Of a DNA stretch of 6,977 nt, positions 6,722-6,977 are shown in pieces (within the stretch, counting starts at the first letter, position 1; every line of letters begins with the position of its first letter). Below the pieces are notes generated by a model. That model made no database searches, was not told where the DNA came from, and saw nothing but the letters and a program-made list of their open reading frames with translations. The stretch is from Parabacteroides sp. (GTDB taxonomy: Bacteria > Bacteroidota > Bacteroidia > Bacteroidales > Tannerellaceae): the NCBI GenBank assembly GCA_019411205.1, contig DXRF01000165.1, positions 1-6,977 on the forward strand. The letters run 5' to 3'. The position numbers and the translations under genes are program-made.

Positions 6722-6977
6722 TTACAGCAAATAGACATCATTTATATCCAGCTTGAATTGCAGGCCAAGAAATTCTGCCGCTTTCCTGCAAAGTAACATC
6801 CGTCCGGTAAAAATCTCGAAATAGTCCATCACGGCACAGATTTCGGTATTGATCTTCAAATCGAGAGTGATCGTTTTCGAATCCGGCTCCAATATGACAT
6901 CCGATTTCTCAGCAGCATAATTTACACGGTCATGGATATCGAAATTAATCGTAGAACGGTTACGGACACGGCTGCGG
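6722..6977 (-). CDS. Unrecognised protein, C-terminal fragment
   Basis: An open frame enters from the right edge on the minus strand and runs 84 codons to a TAA at 6722-6724. It reads INFDIHDRVNYAAEKSDVIL early and GLQFKLDINDVYLL at the end. Codon use and base composition resemble the neighbouring genes, and the frame stays open across the whole 255 nt while both other minus-strand frames contain stops, which supports real coding. I do not recognise the family. The C-terminus mixes short beta-like stretches (KTITLDLKI) with a helix-like stretch (RMLLCRKAAEFLGL) and shows no membrane segment. The gene converges on the porin. Confidence 0.7.
   Translation of the reverse strand, partial: RSRVRNRSTINFDIHDRVNYAAEKSDVILEPDSKTITLDLKINTEICAVMDYFEIFTGRMLLCRKAAEFLGLQFKLDINDVYLL

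Overview
The window looks like chromosomal DNA of a gut-type Bacteroidales, most likely Parabacteroides or Bacteroides. The evidence is a SusC/SusD pair, a Bacteroidetes OprO/OprP-type porin, several -7 boxes of the Bacteroidetes form TAnnTTTG, and generally weak Shine-Dalgarno sites in AT-rich leaders. The genus is inferred from protein style, not from a marker gene.

Layout. 1-482 (+) is the C-terminal end of a SusC/RagA TonB-dependent receptor, cut by the window edge. It is followed 16 nt later by a complete SusD/RagB surface lipoprotein (499-2262, +). A strong intrinsic terminator at 2290-2325 closes this unit. Next comes a short spacer with EcoRI-site-centred palindromic repeats (2391-2461). 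Four genes on the minus strand follow. Read in their own direction they are a Cof-type HAD phosphatase (4657-5433), a beta-carbonic anhydrase (4082-4624, 32 nt downstream and probably co-transcribed), an unrecognised 56-residue small protein (3742-3912) with its own promoter-like box and a hairpin over its Shine-Dalgarno site, and a secreted M28 metallopeptidase (2482-3480). A compact divergent promoter region (5434-5543) separates the HAD gene from a plus-strand porin (5544-6719). The porin runs tail to tail, with a 2-nt gap, into the 3' end of an unrecognised minus-strand gene that leaves the window (6722-6977).

How the genes fit together. SusC/SusD form an outer-membrane uptake complex for a glycan or peptide whose identity cannot be read here, because no degrading enzyme sits beside them on the same strand. 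The M28 peptidase is exported and may process peptides in the periplasm. The porin provides outer-membrane permeation. Carbonic anhydrase supplies or removes bicarbonate in the cytoplasm, and the HAD enzyme probably dephosphorylates a small metabolite.

I found no phage, insertion sequence, CRISPR array, rRNA or tRNA, and no clearly novel multi-gene system. The least explained items are the small protein with its sequestered ribosome-binding site, the palindromic repeat cluster, the Cys/His-rich insertion in SusD and the truncated gene at the right edge.
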